DNA of 64,000 nucleotides. Origin: Viola odorata. Its lineage: Eukaryota > Streptophyta > Magnoliopsida > Malpighiales > Violaceae. Shown here in pieces: positions 10,348-21,884 of the stretch (within the stretch, counting starts at the first letter, position 1; each line of letters opens with the position of its first letter). The DNA lies in assembly GCA_963691705.1 (NCBI GenBank), contig OY829540.1, positions 66,202,367 through 66,266,366 of the forward strand, given 5' to 3'. A program made the position numbers and the translations under genes. Under the pieces are notes generated by a model. It was given only the letters and a program-made list of their open reading frames with translations. It was not told where the DNA came from and searched no databases.

Positions 10348-11253
10348 CTTCTCTCTTTACTCTTCCAAAAGGTAGAAGGAAGGAAGACTGGAAGAGGAGT
10401 AACGAAGGTTTAGACTAGAGGAGGAATGAATCAAAAAGCGTTTGTAATTTGTGACAAGTGATATATTGGGCTGGGCTGGGCCCTCAGGGGTTAATGTTAA
10501 GCCCCGGGAGGTTTTTCTTGGACCAGTACCGGAGGGCCTACGGGAGTGCATCGGTTGGCTTTGATTCGGTTCGGTTGATTTAAGTTCCGTATTTTCAGAC
10601 AATCTGAACCTTTTCTCTTAGCCATCGGTACCCTTATCCGAAGTATTCCGGATATCCATATCCAAATTCTGAATTAATTCAAATAAAAAGTTCAGATTCT
10701 AAATTAAATTTATTCGATTTCTTTTTACAGGTGATTTATCCGAATTTTAAAATAATTTTAGTCCCAAAATGAAACAAATGGATTAATAACAATTCAAATT
10801 AAGAATTTTATTTACTAGAATTACAGGAATAATCCCCGTTTTTTTCCGTAAAGAAGAAAGAACTACAAGCATAAATATCTTCCTCAGGCTCTGTTGGGAC
10901 TTACTTGGAAGGTTGTAAAACTAGGAGGTAAAATTCGAAACTTGAGTCTAAATTCATAATGATACTTTTATCGTCAGTCAGACAACTAAGATATTGAGAG
11001 TCTCTTTCATCTTTATCACCGGTTCTAATTCGGAGCTATGGGGACCACCTGTAGGGCACATTAATGGATTCATCAACAAACATTATTGAAAGCCTATATA
11101 TAAAAAAAAAACTAGACATTCATTAAGATTAATTAATCAAAAAATATATATATAATAATCGTAGTCATTCATACGTGAGATTATGTTAAAACGATATAAA
11201 AAAGAATGTAGGGACTAAGCTAGCAATTTGTACTACAAGGAGTAATATATTAA
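10348..11253. other. Intergenic region left of the COR27/28-like gene
   Basis: Contains the promoter side of the TMEM161-like gene (10348-10620, C/T-rich then GC-richer) and AT-rich DNA. A short segment around 10560-10720 with GGTTCGGTTGA and repeated CCGAA/TTCGG motifs looks like a decayed hAT-type terminus, but I could not find its partner. Confidence 0.35.
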
Positions 11254-11992
11254 TTATATACCAACCTGATCCTGATCATCTTTGGGCGTTTGAGATGAGA
11301 ATTTCCTCTTCTTCCTCCTGTCTATTCTCCTCCTCCTCGATGGACCGACAATATCTTTAATACTACGCCGTATAGTTGTACTTGTACCTAAAAACAAACA
11401 AACTCGTAATATTTTAAAAATCTCCTTACCATTGACAAACATAGATATATATATAGTGACATAATAGTGATTATTATAATTTAATATTTAAAATCAATGC
11501 AAAATTTATCTAATTTGTTGATTAATAAATCATATTAAGATAATGCTAATTTTTTAAAAGATGAGAGTTAGTTTTTTTGATTTTATTACCCAAAAACTTA
11601 CTACGAAAATTTGGTGATTAATTTGTGATCATAATCAATCGAAAGCAAGCACATGACGTAAATATCACACATATGTATAGCTGCTGCTGCTGCAATTACC
11701 TACCAGTAGCAGTAGAGGGGGAGGTGGAATCGAGATCAGACGATGACGATGTAGATTCAGACTCAGACTGATAGGACTTATGACGATGAGGAGGAGGCAA
11801 GTCATGACATCGTCGGTGGTGGAGATTATAATCCTTATCGATGTAAGAGTTGTTTGCAATAGTATTTGCATTTGAAGAAAGATGTGTACGGACGAAGGAG
11901 GCTTCCATGGATTTCAAGAATTCCAAGTGCTTCTCGTTGCTCCACCTCCCACTCTTACTGTACTTGCTCTCGTACTTGTTGCTGCCCTCCAT
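11254..11992 (-). CDS. COR27/COR28-like cold- and clock-regulated protein (short form)
   Basis: Two exons, 11992-11704 and 11387-11254, with a GT-AG intron of 316 bases; the joined frame gives 140 residues. The N-terminus has a GRWSNEKHLEFLKSMEASFV block. This is the most recognisable segment of COR27/COR28, where a WT-DE-H-LYLxSxEASFV sequence is conserved. A Ser/Asp-rich middle (QSESESTSSSSDLDS) and a basic C-terminal stretch (RRRRIDRRKKRK) ending near DDQDQVGI follow. COR27/28 are small nuclear regulators that act with COP1 and HY5 in cold, clock and light signalling. This protein is clearly shorter than the roughly 230-250 residues of the Arabidopsis pair, so it may be a divergent or reduced member. 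Two exact evening elements about 0.7 kb upstream fit the circadian and cold control known for this family. The identification rests on one block plus promoter context. Confidence 0.55.
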
Positions 11993-12440
11993 TTCCTTGC
12001 TGGCTCAGGACTCCACTACTCAGAACTGGATCTGGATTGATTTCGGATCCCAAACTCAAACCCAAAACCCAATATTATTATATATTTCTTAATAATTCCC
12101 ACCACAAAATTGATATTCTTCCAAGTCCACGATGGCATCTTTCATACTTCTACCTATGTATGTATATATATTGCTGCGACCTATAGGCTAGCACTCGTTG
12201 TTCCACCTCCTCTCTACTGTCTATCTTTTTCGGTAATTAAAATATCATATCGAAAAGATAAAAAAAATATATATTAAATATACTATTAATTTTGTAATTT
12301 CTTTAAATAAATTGGAAATAAAATTTTAAATATAGTTTTTAATTGTTTTAAGATCTATAATATTTGTTACATTTTTTTTTCAAATTTTATTTAAATTATT
12401 TAACTATTAGAAAAATTAAAATTATAAAACTTATATTATA

Positions 12441-12569
12441 CTCCCTTTGTCCACAAATAACTGTTTTTCTGACACAGTTATTTTCAGTAAAGCAAATACT
12501 AAAAAGTCAAGTAAAGTGTACAGTAATTTTTCGTAAAAAATCGCCACTTAATTGTAGACGGGGAGGGAG
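12441..12569. mobile_element. Stowaway-like MITE
   Basis: A 129-base element starts CTCCCTTTGTCCACAAATAA after a TA (12439-12440) and ends with the inverted terminus CGGGGAGGGAG before a TA (12570-12571). Terminal repeats and TA duplications match the Stowaway pattern. It lies upstream of the COR27-like gene, between the gene and its evening elements. Confidence 0.65.
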
Positions 12570-12696
12570 TAAATTTTTTTACCAATTTATCAAAATAGTT
12601 AAAAGTGCTTTCTATGTATTTGAGCATTATTGGTGGAGGTGTCAGAGTTTAAGGGCGAGTACGGAGGTGGAGGGTAGTCGAGTAGGTATGTGGTCA

Positions 12697-12765
12697 AAAA
12701 TATCTGAGGTTAATAATATTTTTATTTTTATTTTCCAGTGATAAAAGAAAGGGAGAAGATATTTT
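12697..12765 (-). promoter_or_regulatory. Pair of evening elements upstream of the COR27/28-like gene
   Basis: AAAATATCT occurs exactly at 12697-12705, and its exact reverse complement AGATATTTT at 12757-12765. An ACGT core (ATCACGTAAT) follows at about 12811. Evening elements bind CCA1/LHY/RVE-type MYB factors and mark evening-phased and cold-responsive genes. They lie 705-773 bases upstream of the ATG at 11992, with a MITE in between. Confidence 0.55.
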
Positions 12766-13336
12766 GGAACAAGGATGTGTCGCAGACGCTGTCACGAGTC
12801 CAATCGGGAGATCACGTAATCAAATTAAAATCTAGTTTTTTTAACAGAGGTTTTATTTGATTCTGACTCTTTTTACGTAATCCAGTTTGTGTAGTGGGTT
12901 TCATCTTTCTGTTTGTGCTGTCAATTTAAAAGCTATCATGTCTGAATCTAGAGTTTATCTTTAATAAGTGTAATCCAGCCTATGTATTTTCTGCTAATTA
13001 AAATAGGATGAAATTGAAAGTTATTTGCAGTTTTGCACTCCTCAATGCATTGCACATCCTGAAAATGACGAACTTGGGTGTTGCCGAATAATAATTTCAC
13101 TACTAACAGAGAAGATCTGTTTTATCGAATTGGAAGATTAGAACACAGCTTTACTTTCAAAAACCTAATGGAATCCAGTAAAATAAACTAAAAGAACATT
13201 TTAATACAAATGGGATCAATGAAGCACAAACATTTCATTTTTTATGCCATCTCGAATTTGTTTTCAATATCGAACGTTGATGGACACCCACACAATACGT
13301 GTACTACTCACCGTTTGCAGAACCTCACCCAACGTG

Positions 13337-13963
13337 TCACTCAAGATTGGTATGGCGAGAGCGGATGGCGTCAACGCTCTGACCCAGAATCTCACCCAAC
13401 TTAAAAACCACAAGCTCAAACAGCACAAACAGGGACCCCTCGTACACACTCCCCATCAGCATCAACGGCCGAGATCCACTACTCTCATCCTTACCACCAT
13501 CATCATTCGCCATGGTCTGTGCTGGGATGTAGCAAATATCAGTGGCATGCTTCACGCACGACCCTGTTTCTGGCTGAGCGGTCAACAGCAGCACTCTGGC
13601 GCCGTGGGATCTAGCAAGGGAGCACAACGCATCCACGGTGGAGAATCCACCAGGCCCAGCAGATGCGATGAGAAGATCGTTGGATGTGATTGGAGGAGCG
13701 GTCATGTCAAAGACAAAGTGGGCGGAGAGGCCCAGGTGAGACAGCCGCATGCAAAAGGCCTTCAGCATCAGGCCTTCTCTTCCGACCCCGTAGAGGAAGA
13801 CGGATCCGTTTTTGGCCGCCACAGCAGAGAGAGTAGCGGCCATGAGATCTAAGGGGGGTGGATGTGGATGGGTTGGCTTAGAGAAGATCGATGCGAGCTC
13901 GTCGCATACTTGCCTCGCTAAGGAGGCAGCAGCAGAAGAAGAGGAAGGGGCTTTGGTCTCCAT
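13337..13963 (-). CDS. SIS-domain sugar-phosphate isomerase-like protein (PHI/HxlB-like)
   Basis: Intronless, 208 residues, with the ATG at 13963 (the in-frame GTG just before it is not needed). A single SIS fold covers about 15-195. Near residue 50 is VFLYGVGREGLMLKAF, the phosphosugar-binding turn typical of SIS proteins. Near residue 95 is LIASAGPGGFSTVDAL, where the family has SGSG-type turns, and near 120 ARVLLLTAQPETG. The C-terminal LMGSVYEGSLFVLFE segment matches the 6-phospho-3-hexuloisomerase (HxlB/YckF) group. In microbes that enzyme interconverts hexulose-6-phosphate and fructose-6-phosphate in the ribulose monophosphate pathway, partnered with HPS. No HPS partner is nearby and plants are not known for that pathway, so the substrate is unknown. 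It corresponds to At5g52190 by family and neighbourhood. No clear targeting peptide. Confidence 0.8.
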   Translation of the reverse strand: METKAPSSSSAAASLARQVCDELASIFSKPTHPHPPPLDLMAATLSAVAAKNGSVFLYGVGREGLMLKAFCMRLSHLGLSAHFVFDMTAPPITSNDLLIASAGPGGFSTVDALCSLARSHGARVLLLTAQPETGSCVKHATDICYIPAQTMANDDGGKDESSGSRPLMLMGSVYEGSLFVLFELVVFKLGEILGQSVDAIRSRHTNLE

Positions 13964-14477
13964 CACTGCTCTTGCTCCTCAATTAATTTCTCACATTGGA
14001 CAATTCTTATATAGAGTACAGAAGCAAAAACGCTATTATTCGCTACCGCACGGAAACCATCCGATTCACATAAAAACACAAAAAATTGATCAATTTTTTT
14101 AGCTGACTTCAGAAATAAGCATATCATATTTGGTTTAGTTACCAAAATTGAACCCAATTTAGCTCCCCAGTTATCATTGATCAAATTGATGCACTGGATT
14201 AGACTAAAGTTCTGAAATCATGGTGCAGTCAAAATGTTGAGCTAAATGCGTGAGAAAGCAAACCAAGTTCATGTCTTGGTTTGCAATGAAGAAGAGATAT
14301 CCACCAGCTAACAATAACAGTATGATAGAGTGAAACCTATTTACATGCAAAATCACCAAAGGAAGGAAACATACAGAACAGGAATGACAAAATGCTAGTA
14401 GCATTGCAAGTACTTGAAAATTATGAGCAGAAAACAGTCAGATTTATCGAGCGTCAAGTTGGCTCATCAGCTGCTAG

Positions 14478-16536
14478 CTAAGTTCCATTAGCTTTAAGTG
14501 AAGGGTGCTGCGGTGAAGTTGTAGCGCTGTCCTCAATGTCTATATCTCTCACACCAGCACTTAATGATGAAGTTGAATTGCCTTTCCCCGTCTTCTCATC
14601 ACCATTCTCTCCATCCTCATCCTCCATTAAAGAACCCTTGCGTCGGAGTTCCTTCACTTTCCGAAACTCATCATAATGTGCTCGCCTAAGTTCCTTGAAA
14701 CTCGCACTCCGACCTGTTTCAGAATCTGTCAATAGAGGAGCAAAGAACAGTATCAGAATTGCAAAGAAATTGGAATGACAAATGCATAACTATTGAATTG
14801 TTGCTATCCAAAAGTGAGTGAAGAGGGAAAAAGAAGGCTGAGAAGAGCAGTTCTGATTTCTTGGTGTCATTAAGAGAGTCTTATTAAAATACCAAGCAAC
14901 AATAAGAGGATAGATTGAACAAAAGCTCTAGAAGTGGAAAATAGCAAGTTCAAAAAGAAAATGCAAATAAAATTGACGCACAACAAAGAAGATGAGACTT
15001 ATACATGGTAGAGGCTCTCAGAAAATAACTTTCAATTTGACACTACAATGATCGGTGGTATTAAACAAGGTGTCTCACAACAACAGATGCACAAAAACAA
15101 TGTAAATTCAGTCAAACATCACAATGGCTGAGAACTGCTCGCCATATTCCATTCCAAATCTAAATAAAAACAATAAAACTGTTTTGTGCAGCGGAGAAAT
15201 TCTAGGTAAAGCAACAAAACGGTACAAGCTAGAGCCATTTAACTGTGAAAAAAGAGAGGAAGATAGGACCATCTTCAAACCCTCCAAGCACCCTAGTTTC
15301 TTCTTGTTCCTTTCTTTTTCTTTTCTAAATTCATATATTGCAAATATTGGGTATGTTAAGCGTTACAAGGTTAGTGGGAATTGGAGGCAATGATAACAAA
15401 GTCCTGGATGGGTTCAAACCACAGACCATCGATTTCCCAACGAAAGCTGGGATTAGGCTTAACCCCAATGGTCTACAAAGACACTAGTTTGATGGGACCA
15501 AGTGCAACAGATGAAGACAGTTCAGGCAAAACAGTACAATGAAGTGCAAAGGGGATTATTCAGGGTAAAAGACTTCTGACATAAAAAAGGGGAGGATGGA
15601 GAGAAAACCTTCTTCATCTTGCTCCATAGGATCAGCCTCATCCTCAGATGATGTCCAGCCAGTAGGTCGCCTGTTTCTACTTGAAGAAGCCATGGTATCC
15701 AATGCAGTCTTCAACTCTTCTGCCTGCATAACTTCACTAAAAGCATCTTCAAAACTTCCCCGCCGTCCAGGTGTAGGGGAAAGAGAACCTACAATAATCA
15801 ACACGATCACTATAAAACAAGCAGATGTGGCACTAGGAATACTCATTAGTTAGATCTCCATTCTTCTATGAAAGCTAAGACTTTAGAGCACAAAAATTCA
15901 TTTCTATATAGATAGGAACTGTTGCATGTAAATGACAGATGCTCAATTTATGGCCTCACCCATAACCATACAGAAAAAGATTCTTCTGACTATAGCTTAC
16001 AGAGAACACAATAAGAAAATAACCGTACCATCATCGTCAATCATGCGGTGATATGGAGTCTTAGGTTCAGTGATCTTCTGCCGTACTGGTTTATTTGCTT
16101 CAATTTCCCCAAGATTAGCCTCATTCCACTGTACACGTGACTTTTCACCCCTATCAATAAGACAGTGACATAAACTTCAAATATCAAACTACATCATATG
16201 CCCAGCAGGGAATCATATAAGCATACCATCTACCAACATATGCATAAAGGCAATCAGTATCCAGGAGAACCAAAAAGGCAATTAAAATAGCTCAAGAAAG
16301 AAATACTTCCATGCTTTTAATATTCCACTATGATTAGAGAACAATTTTCACCAGAAACATTATAATGACATTAATTAACTAAGAACCTCAAGTAGGACTA
16401 TATCCATTAACTCTAACACGTAGGAAAAACGAGTTAAGTCAGGCAATGAATTTCTCTTGTAGGATTCAACAAAGCAACACAATAGCTGAAATACAAAAAT
16501 CACAAGCTCTGCATAAAAGGCTTAGAATTACTTCAT
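14478..16536 (-). CDS. I-2: Protein phosphatase 1 inhibitor 2 (I-2)
   Basis: Four coding exons: 16536-16532 (only five coding bases, ATGAA), 16150-16029, 15788-15609 and 14725-14478; joined length 184 residues. The second exon supplies [15 protein letters not shown], the RVxF-like PP1-docking region. It is followed by [15 protein letters not shown], the invariant I-2 segment whose threonine (in EPKTPYH) is the GSK3-type phosphorylation site. Exon 3 gives a Ser/acidic linker. Exon 4 has [21 protein letters not shown], the helix that covers the PP1 active site. The acidic Ser-rich C-terminus is usual for plant I-2. It regulates type-one protein phosphatase in the cytosol and nucleus. The start was chosen because the tiny first exon joins in phase to the conserved block, with no alternative ATG before it. 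The gene is divergent from GB1, with a short shared upstream region. Confidence 0.87.
15395..15490 (-). repeat. tRNA-related SINE-like fragment in I-2 intron
   Basis: Read on the minus strand, this stretch has a GGGGTTAAGCC segment like a pol III A box and, about 40 bases on, GGTTTGAACCC, a near-perfect B box. It lies within the intron between I-2 exons 3 and 4. No terminal poly-A and duplication could be defined, so it is probably an old SINE remnant. Confidence 0.35.
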
Positions 16537-16899
16537 TTTACGGTTGTTCTCCTCAAGCCAGAGATAATAGCCACGCAGCCGCAGATGGACTTGATTCCAC
16601 TGAGACAGTAAACAAATCACGTCGTTAAATTGATGATATCATGCACCAGAAGCCCTAAATGCTACCTCATTCAACAGACAGGAGACTGGGGAAAAAAACA
16701 GAATAAAAAGAAAAAGAAAGAACAGGCAAAAAGCTGGAAACAAACGCAGGCGTAATATACGAAAGAGAAAGCAGCAACCGTTAAATATCATATCCAATGA
16801 CAAGACTGTGATATGTTACAATCGACTATGAGAATATAAAGAGATAAACGAATGAATCAAAGATGAAATTCCATACCAGGAAATGAGATCCGGGAATGA

Positions 16900-17430
16900 A
16901 TCACAGGGGAAACATAGAAGAAAAAAACAGAATTCAATGTGTGCGCGTACCCGAGGAGAGCAAGAGCAAGAGCAAGCAATTTCTTCGATCGAGTCGTGCT
17001 TTTCTTTTCTTTTTTCCTCTTTATGGAGCCTATTTTTCGTTTCCCATAATTGCCTTTACTTTTACTTTGTAATTACAAACTGAGGATCCGGTTCGCGTCG
17101 ATCCGGGTCCAATTTGGAAGCATGGGCTTTGTTTGACTTTAACAGAAAGAACTGGCGGATCTTGGCTCAACAGGCGCGCGCCGCGGCATACGTATGTAAT
17201 ACGATGAAGGGGCAATACTGGGAATTCATACTCAGAAAGGCAAAAACATATTCCGTCAAAAAATGAAAATGCTGCAGGATTTTGGTCTGTTAATATAGTA
17301 CTTATTTAGTTAAGAGAAGCTCTCAGGCGATGCCGATTCATACCCACCGAGGCTTGAAGTAGAAATTACAGCAAACGGCCTAAGCTACGGAGGAGCAGCT
17401 TTTTCTCAACTACCAAGCAGTGAGGTTCTC
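16900..17430. promoter_or_regulatory. Shared bidirectional promoter of I-2 and GB1
   Basis: I-2 (-) and GB1 (+) are divergent, and the sequence between their probable 5' ends is locally GC-rich, for example GGCGCGCGCCGCGG at about 17173. A likely 5' UTR intron of GB1 begins near 17432 (GTGAG|GTTCTC) and ends at about 18010 (TTTTCACAG), so the two transcription starts are probably less than 500 bases apart. Confidence 0.45.
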
Positions 17431-18120
17431 TTTTTTATTTTCTTTTTTCCGATTTTATTCATTCGTGTGGTTTCACTGTCTTCACATAACTGATTTTCTT
17501 CTCTGTTGGCGATCTGAGTGTTTCTGTCTGGGTTTTTGGAATTTCAATATCGAAACTTAACTGGGCGTTCCTCAATTTTTGTTCTCGTTTTCGATTTAGA
17601 CTCGATTGGATTGTGGCAAGAAGAGATACTATTATAGAAGCATTCCCTTCTCCTATTGCCTTGGTGAGTTGTGTGATCTCTAACTCCTTCCCAGATCCTG
17701 GTTTCATTGTTGTAGTTACAGCTAAAAGATTTAGGACTAGCAAATGGACGATCCAAATCTGATTTGGTAGCAAATGGATCATTTTTATCAACTACTGTGA
17801 CTCTACACCAGTGACCCAAATGAATTTATGTTAGTTGGAAAATATTCTGCAAGTCTGGTGTTAGGTGCTAGAACCATAGTGCATAAACAAATAAAAATGA
17901 GGTTAGAGGAATGAGGTTATAGAGCTCGATATGGAAATCTTGTCACCGGTTTGCTTTAGTTCTTTTAGCCTGCCATGTAACTTCGATATTTTCCCTTTGT
18001 TTTTTCACAGGATTCTGAGTTCACAAGCATTAGAGAGATTGAGTCATAATTATGGGGTGTTGAATTTGATCCTTGAAGGTTACAAGGCACAAGGGGTGCA
18101 TAACAGTAGATAACACAGAA

Positions 18121-19699
18121 ATGTTCTCCTTGTTTTATGGACTTTGGAAATATTTGTTTAGTAAGACGGAGTTTCATGTGCTCATTCTTGGAATTGAGAA
18201 GGCTGGGAAAACAGTAATGCCCCTTTTTACTTGCTCTTGTTGATCTTTGTCTTATGGTCAGTTTCAAATCTTATAACTTTATTTTGCTTTTCTCATTTTT
18301 GAATTTGTAGACTTTGCTTGAGAAGTTCAAGTCTGCATACTCAAACTTAGGAGGTCTCCCTCCTGAAAAAATTCTTCCAACCGTTGGACTCAATATTGGA
18401 CGTGTTGAAGTGTCAAATACAAAACTTGTGTTCTGGGACCTAGGAGGTCAGGTATGCAGATTTATCCAATGATAGTTTACATCTTAAACTTGATGTGATC
18501 TTCCCTTTACTCTAGCTACATCATGGGTGCTGCTTCAGAAGCTGTGGCTTATAATAGTACTGTTAGCTTACAATATGTGGCTTATTTAGCTGATATGAGG
18601 CCAAATAATACCGCTGTCTGCTGCATACAAATTGGGAATCCTTGTCTTCATGCAACATAACATGTGTATTTTATAGATTATGCAATACTACTATTTATCT
18701 TTCTTTTATAATATATATATATATATATTATAGTTAAAAAGATGGACCAACTTGGGGGTATGGTCTCTATATTTTTACTTGAATCTGTCAGCTGAAGAAG
18801 GCTATATGTTGTACAAGGTCTGTTGTATGTTTGTTTGGTTTTGTACCGGCAGTTTACTGCCCTTGATGCGCCTCAGAACAATTGTAAGAAGCTCAACCTC
18901 AGCTATTCAAGTGCTTTACATCTTCAATTTCTCTTTTTTTCAGCCTGGTCTACGCTCAATTTGGGAAAAATATTATGAAGAGGCACATGCTTTGATATAC
19001 GTGATTGATGCTGCTTCTCCCTCTCGTTTTGAAGATGCAAAATCTGCACTGGGTAAGATGCATTGAACTCTTAAATACTGGGAAACAGATGCTGTTGTGT
19101 CGATGGTTGTAATGAAGGGGTCAGAATTGATAATAGAATGTTTCATTAATTCTTTAAACTTTTATAACCAGAGAAAGTTCTTAGGCATGATGACTTGCAA
19201 GGAGCGCCCTTACTGATACTTGCAAACAAGCAGGTACTGCTAACTGTGCATTTTTTAGGTGCCAGGCTTTTAACTGTTTTCCAGTTGGAGTTCTCGATGT
19301 AGTCCTTGTGTAACGTCATGTGTGGCCTGTATTTTATGACAGGATCTTTCTGCAGCTGCATCACCTGAAGAACTTGCTCAATACCTAGATCTTAAGAAGT
19401 TAGATGAAAGAGTATACACGTTTGAAGCTGTATCAGCCCTTGATGGGTAAGTAGTAAAATGTGAGAACTGTGAGTTCATTCTGTCTTGAGACTTGAGAGG
19501 AAATAACATGTGGAGATTCACAGTAGAGCACCTTCTCACCACCCAAATGTAGAAATATATATGATGACCATCACAGATTGATATCTTTTTCAGGATAGGG
19601 ATTAAAGAAAGTGTAGAATGGCTTGTGGAGGTTATGGAACGAAGCAAGAGAACTGAGCTGTTGCGAGTTCGTGCAGGTGTAGCAGGCACTAGTGCTTAG
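18121..19699 (+). CDS. GB1: ARF-like small GTPase GB1 / ARFRP1
   Basis: Six exons: 18121-18213, 18311-18451, 18944-19052, 19172-19233, 19343-19446 and 19594-19699; all junctions are GT-AG and the product is 204 residues. The G1 loop GIEKAGKT is at 24-31, the G2/switch I threonine in ILPTVGLN at about 55, G3 WDLGGQ at 73-78, G4 NKQD at about 134, and a G5-like VSALDG near 166. The N-terminus (MFSLFYGLWKYLFSK) is an amphipathic, bulky helix without the Gly2 used for myristoylation. That matches the ARFRP1/Arl3p branch, whose members act at the trans-Golgi, and Arabidopsis GB1 (At5g52210). The extension between G1 and G2 (AYSNLGGLPPEK) is also typical of ARFRP1. A 5' UTR intron is likely. Divergent from I-2, as in Arabidopsis. 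Confidence 0.92.
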
Positions 19700-20578
19700 A
19701 GGGAACTTCTTCAATCAGTAGTCACTTCCCCTGTGTTTTTAGCTTCTTCTGTAAATAAACAGGGTTCACGATAGATTCTACATGACAGAGTCGATCCATT
19801 TTTTTCTTCTAGGGCTGTGCTGCCTACTTTACATTTTCTACTGTCTTGTACTACATTGGGGGGCAAGGAGAGAGCATTTCATCCCTGCTAAGAATGTCAC
19901 CTTGCTGCTGTAATATGCTAGTGTTTTTTGTTTTTGAAATGCTTTCTACCTACAGACTCTGAAAATTGTAATGCACTCTACTGCTCTTCATCTAGAGAGT
20001 AAGCTTTATTTGTTTTTTGTTCACTTGGAGGACATTTCGAAGAATGTTGGGGAATAATTCCGGCTTTTGTTTTCTATCAATAAAAAAGAAAATTCTATTT
20101 TCTCAAACAGCAGGGGCAGAAGAAAACTCACTGCATTTCTTATGGCAGTCAGCAATAACGCGCTGTTTGAAATTTTTGGAAATCCAGCCGTAAAAGAGGG
20201 TTTTAAAAAAGAATAAAATCTGGCGACCTCAAGCATGGGAATGGAAAACCAGAAGCCAAAGTTCGAACGACATTCTTTGGGTTATTGGTTGAAGGTTTGA
20301 AACGTAAACACATGGGCAGTACTCAGAACATCACAACAAGATTATTGCACTAATTAGTAATTAATTGACCACTTAGTGATCAATTTATGATTTGTCTCCT
20401 CATTTTCTTGTGGGACTATTTGGTTTCTGCATGGTATATGAAACGCTCAAAGATAGCCTTCACTGACTTATAGACCTTACTCCTATATAAACCCTTGCCT
20501 CTGCCAAACCATTTGCAGCAGCAACAACAACAACAACAATTTTAGGTTTTTCTCTCCTCAAACTTTCAAGTTTCCAAA

Positions 20579-20998
20579 ATGGCTAAAAGTGTTAACTTCT
20601 TGTTTCTTGTTATCCTTTTGGCATGTAGTGCAACAACCTCAATGGCTAAGACACCATCTCTCGGGTTGAGCTCCAGCCTTGCAGCTCGATTGAAATTGGA
20701 TGTCGAATCATCAAACTGTTGGGACTCGTTGCTCCAACTTCAAGCATGTAGTTCGGAGATCATCCTTTTCTTCCTCAACGGTGAAACTTACCTTGGCCAC
20801 AGCTGCTGTGAAGCCGTTCGTATCATCAGCCAACAATGTTGGCCTGCCATGATCAACACACTCGGATTTACCTCACAGGAGGGAAACATAATGAAAGTAT
20901 ATTGCAGGAAATCCCAGGATTCCTCACCACCACCACCACCGGCCTTGAGGCCTAATCAGGTTACTGCAGAAGGAAAAGTAGTTCCATTCCATGTCTAG
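20579..20998 (+). CDS. EC1: Egg-cell-secreted protein EC1-like (prolamin-like cysteine-rich peptide)
   Basis: Intronless, 139 residues. A signal peptide covers about 1-23 (ends near TSMA). The mature peptide carries the EC1 pattern: NCWDSLLQLQACSSEIILFF, then NGETYLGHSCCEA and QQCWPAMINTLGFT, then a final Cys in VYCRK, i.e. six cysteines including the CC pair. Two EC1 signature boxes are intact. EC1 peptides are released by the egg cell on sperm arrival and promote gamete activation by relocating HAP2. The C-terminus has a short proline run (PPPPPP) and tail, longer than usual. Closest subgroup undetermined. It lies between GB1 and CTF8, where the Arabidopsis order I recall has no EC1 gene. 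Confidence 0.88.
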   Translation: MAKSVNFLFLVILLACSATTSMAKTPSLGLSSSLAARLKLDVESSNCWDSLLQLQACSSEIILFFLNGETYLGHSCCEAVRIISQQCWPAMINTLGFTSQEGNIMKVYCRKSQDSSPPPPPALRPNQVTAEGKVVPFHV

Positions 20999-21220
20999 GA
21001 TTTTGGTGTAGAGTGGTAGTAGTAATAAAGAGTGGATGTATGGATCCTTGGTGAATCAATTAGTTTGTAAAGTTTATCATCATATAATTTCTATAACATC
21101 CAAGAATCCCACATCTGAATTCTATTGGAAGAATGCTAATTTGAGATTCATATTTTCATTTATATTGTCAAAATGGCAGAAGTAGCAACAACATTACATA
21201 TAATGAATCATACTAACCAA

Positions 21221-21884
21221 CTAGTTTGGGTCTGAAACAGCAGCAGCACTGGCTCTCCCCTTTACTGTTGGTTGTGGCTCTGTTTGTGTAAAACAAGAGA
21301 GTTAGAATTGAATTAACGATTACACAAACGAATCACTCATCGATTAGAAACACTTAATTAAATTTGAGGCCAAGGGAGAACAACCTTCCATGAATAGGGC
21401 AAACAATTTCTAACAAATCAAAGAACAGAAAGGAAAGGAAAGGAAAAGCAGACTTACTGGATATAAGTGCCTTGGGCCTTGTTTTGAATAAGATCTTGTG
21501 ACGAATGATCCCAATCACATCCAACTCTACAGCAACACCATCCATCTTCTGCACTTTTTTTAGCACTAACAATGGCTTCTTTAGACTCACTCTCGACCCG
21601 GTTAGTTCATGATACCCAACTGTCAAAGTATAGATTTCCTACATGTGTGTGTAACAGATAAACCCTATAAGCAAAAATGGTGGTTAACCAATGGAACGTA
21701 TACATATTGGTCGGGCTTAGAAGTCGTTCACCTGAGTAGAAGATGGACGGCAGAGATTTCCGATGACTAGGTTTTGGATGCGGTCTTGAAATTGAGGCTG
21801 CACCTCTACCACGCCTTGCAATTCCACGATCGCCCATTCTGGGCATTTCTCTGCACCGCAACTACACTTCACTTCGATCTGCAT
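21221..21884 (-). CDS. CTF8: Chromosome transmission fidelity protein 8 (CTF8)
   Basis: Three exons: 21884-21732, 21638-21458 and 21279-21221; joined product 130 residues. The ATG at 21884 gives MQIEVKCSCGAEKCPEWAIV, the start of plant CTF8 proteins; an upstream in-frame TTG was ignored. Family features include VELQGVVE, a YTLTVGYHELTGSRVSLKKP core and VIGIIRHKILFKTRPKALIS, ending in KGRASAAAVSDPN. CTF8 works with DCC1 and CTF18 in an alternative RFC clamp loader that loads PCNA and supports sister-chromatid cohesion. The neighbourhood (GB1 to the left, MBD13 to the right) agrees with At5g52220. All splice sites are canonical and phases fit. Confidence 0.88.

Noticed and set aside
13244..13852. 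202-residue plus-strand open frame
   Set aside because: Antisense shadow of the SIS-domain gene; no domain of its own.
17459..17819. Minus-strand open frames in the GB1 leader
   Set aside because: They lie in the likely 5' UTR intron of GB1 and show no protein family.
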